From an uncultured Lachnospiraceae bacterium (GTDB taxonomy: Bacteria > Bacillota > Clostridia > Lachnospirales > Lachnospiraceae): a stretch of 5,176 nucleotides of DNA. The position numbers and the translations under genes are program-made. The notes under the pieces were generated by a model. It worked only from the letters and a program-made list of their open reading frames with translations, was not told the DNA's origin and made no database searches. Shown in pieces: positions 4,959-5,176 of the stretch (position 1 is its first letter; each line of letters begins with the position of its first letter). The DNA lies in assembly GCA_910586205.1 (NCBI GenBank), contig CAJUGD010000046.1:18355-23530 (forward strand). Reading direction: 5' to 3'.

Positions 4959-5176
4959 TGAGAATCAAGGACGATACAGGTGTACCACCACGGAGAGGTC
5001 GCAACTCCCCGTGGCAAGGATGGTAAATGGGCTACCACACAATACTGACGAATCAGCGATACACACAGTAATTATAAAGCACTGGAAGTAAAAGTGCAAT
5101 CTTTTTGTGTTGTTAAGTTGGTGAAGTCAACCTTAAGATATATTTACGAGGTGTTGGTGTGGACGCATACCGGCAC
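4959..5176 (+). ncRNA. candidate structured non-coding RNA, copy 2 (partial)
   Basis: It has the same stems as copy 1: CCTTGA/TCAAGG (4956-4961/4965-4970); CCACGG/CCGTGG with inner GAG/CTC (4988-4997/5005-5014); TGGTA/TACCA (5021-5025/5033-5037); CTGA-CGAA-TCAG (5045-5056); GCACT/AGTGC (5079-5083/5093-5097); GTTGG/TCAAC (5117-5121/5127-5131); and the large GACG-loop hairpin, in which two A-to-G changes on the 3' arm give G-U wobbles (5154-5155 with 5172-5173). The window ends before any terminator can be seen. Confidence 0.7.

Larger units (their letters stand above)
4915..5176 (+). repeat. 262-base repeat, copy 2 (cut by the window end)
   Basis: It aligns with 3131-3392 from the shared ATTTTCTAG edge to the last base. 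Differences are mostly single substitutions and short indels that cluster in loops and paired positions. The copy ends inside the 3' arm of the large hairpin, so its downstream half and any following gene are outside the window. Confidence 0.92.

Overview
The window looks like a piece of a Clostridia chromosome, most likely Lachnospiraceae. The reasons are a GGGtGRT-family protein, strong GGAGG ribosome binding sites, a Firmicute-type tyrosine integrase with an N-terminal arm-binding domain, and a secreted protein with a choline-binding-like wall repeat. The assignment rests on gene content and style, not on a database match. All recognisable genes are on the + strand.

Layout. (1) Positions 1-1180 look like core chromosome: a possible tail of an upstream gene with strong inverted repeats, a complete GGGtGRT-family gene (97-1107), and a textbook terminator (1135-1180). 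(2) Positions 1181-3113 are accessory: a cluster of four short direct repeats that could be integrase arm sites, a small inverted repeat, and a tyrosine recombinase (1377-2891) with its catalytic residues intact. The recombinase frame runs without a stop into a RelB/DinJ-type antitoxin, which also has its own ribosome binding site and ATG at 2658. Just downstream lies a wrecked Txe/YoeB-type toxin (2938-3083): an internal deletion, a +1 frameshift and loss of the C-terminal His-Tyr. The antitoxin seems to have lost its last residues to an in-frame TAG. This is a dying toxin-antitoxin module at the end of an integrase gene.

(3) Positions 3131-3520 hold no protein gene that I accept. They hold a promoter, a series of hairpins and a strong intrinsic terminator. 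The first 262 bases recur at 4915-5176, where the window cuts the copy off. The two copies differ by compensatory base changes in a stem and by indels that break every long frame, so I read the unit as a structured non-coding RNA. I cannot match it to a named class. A possible anti-terminator pairing in front of the terminator, 86 bases before the next gene, leaves two readings: a free-standing RNA or a cis-acting leader.

(4) Positions 3606-4439 encode a secreted protein with a signal peptide, a wall-binding repeat and a calcium-loop-like DxNGDGxPE motif. (5) Positions 4440-4914 contain an intrinsic terminator and what looks like the frameshifted remnant of an unrecognised small gene, followed by the second RNA copy.

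The RNA repeat is the most promising candidate for something undescribed. The integrase-antitoxin in-frame join is the second.
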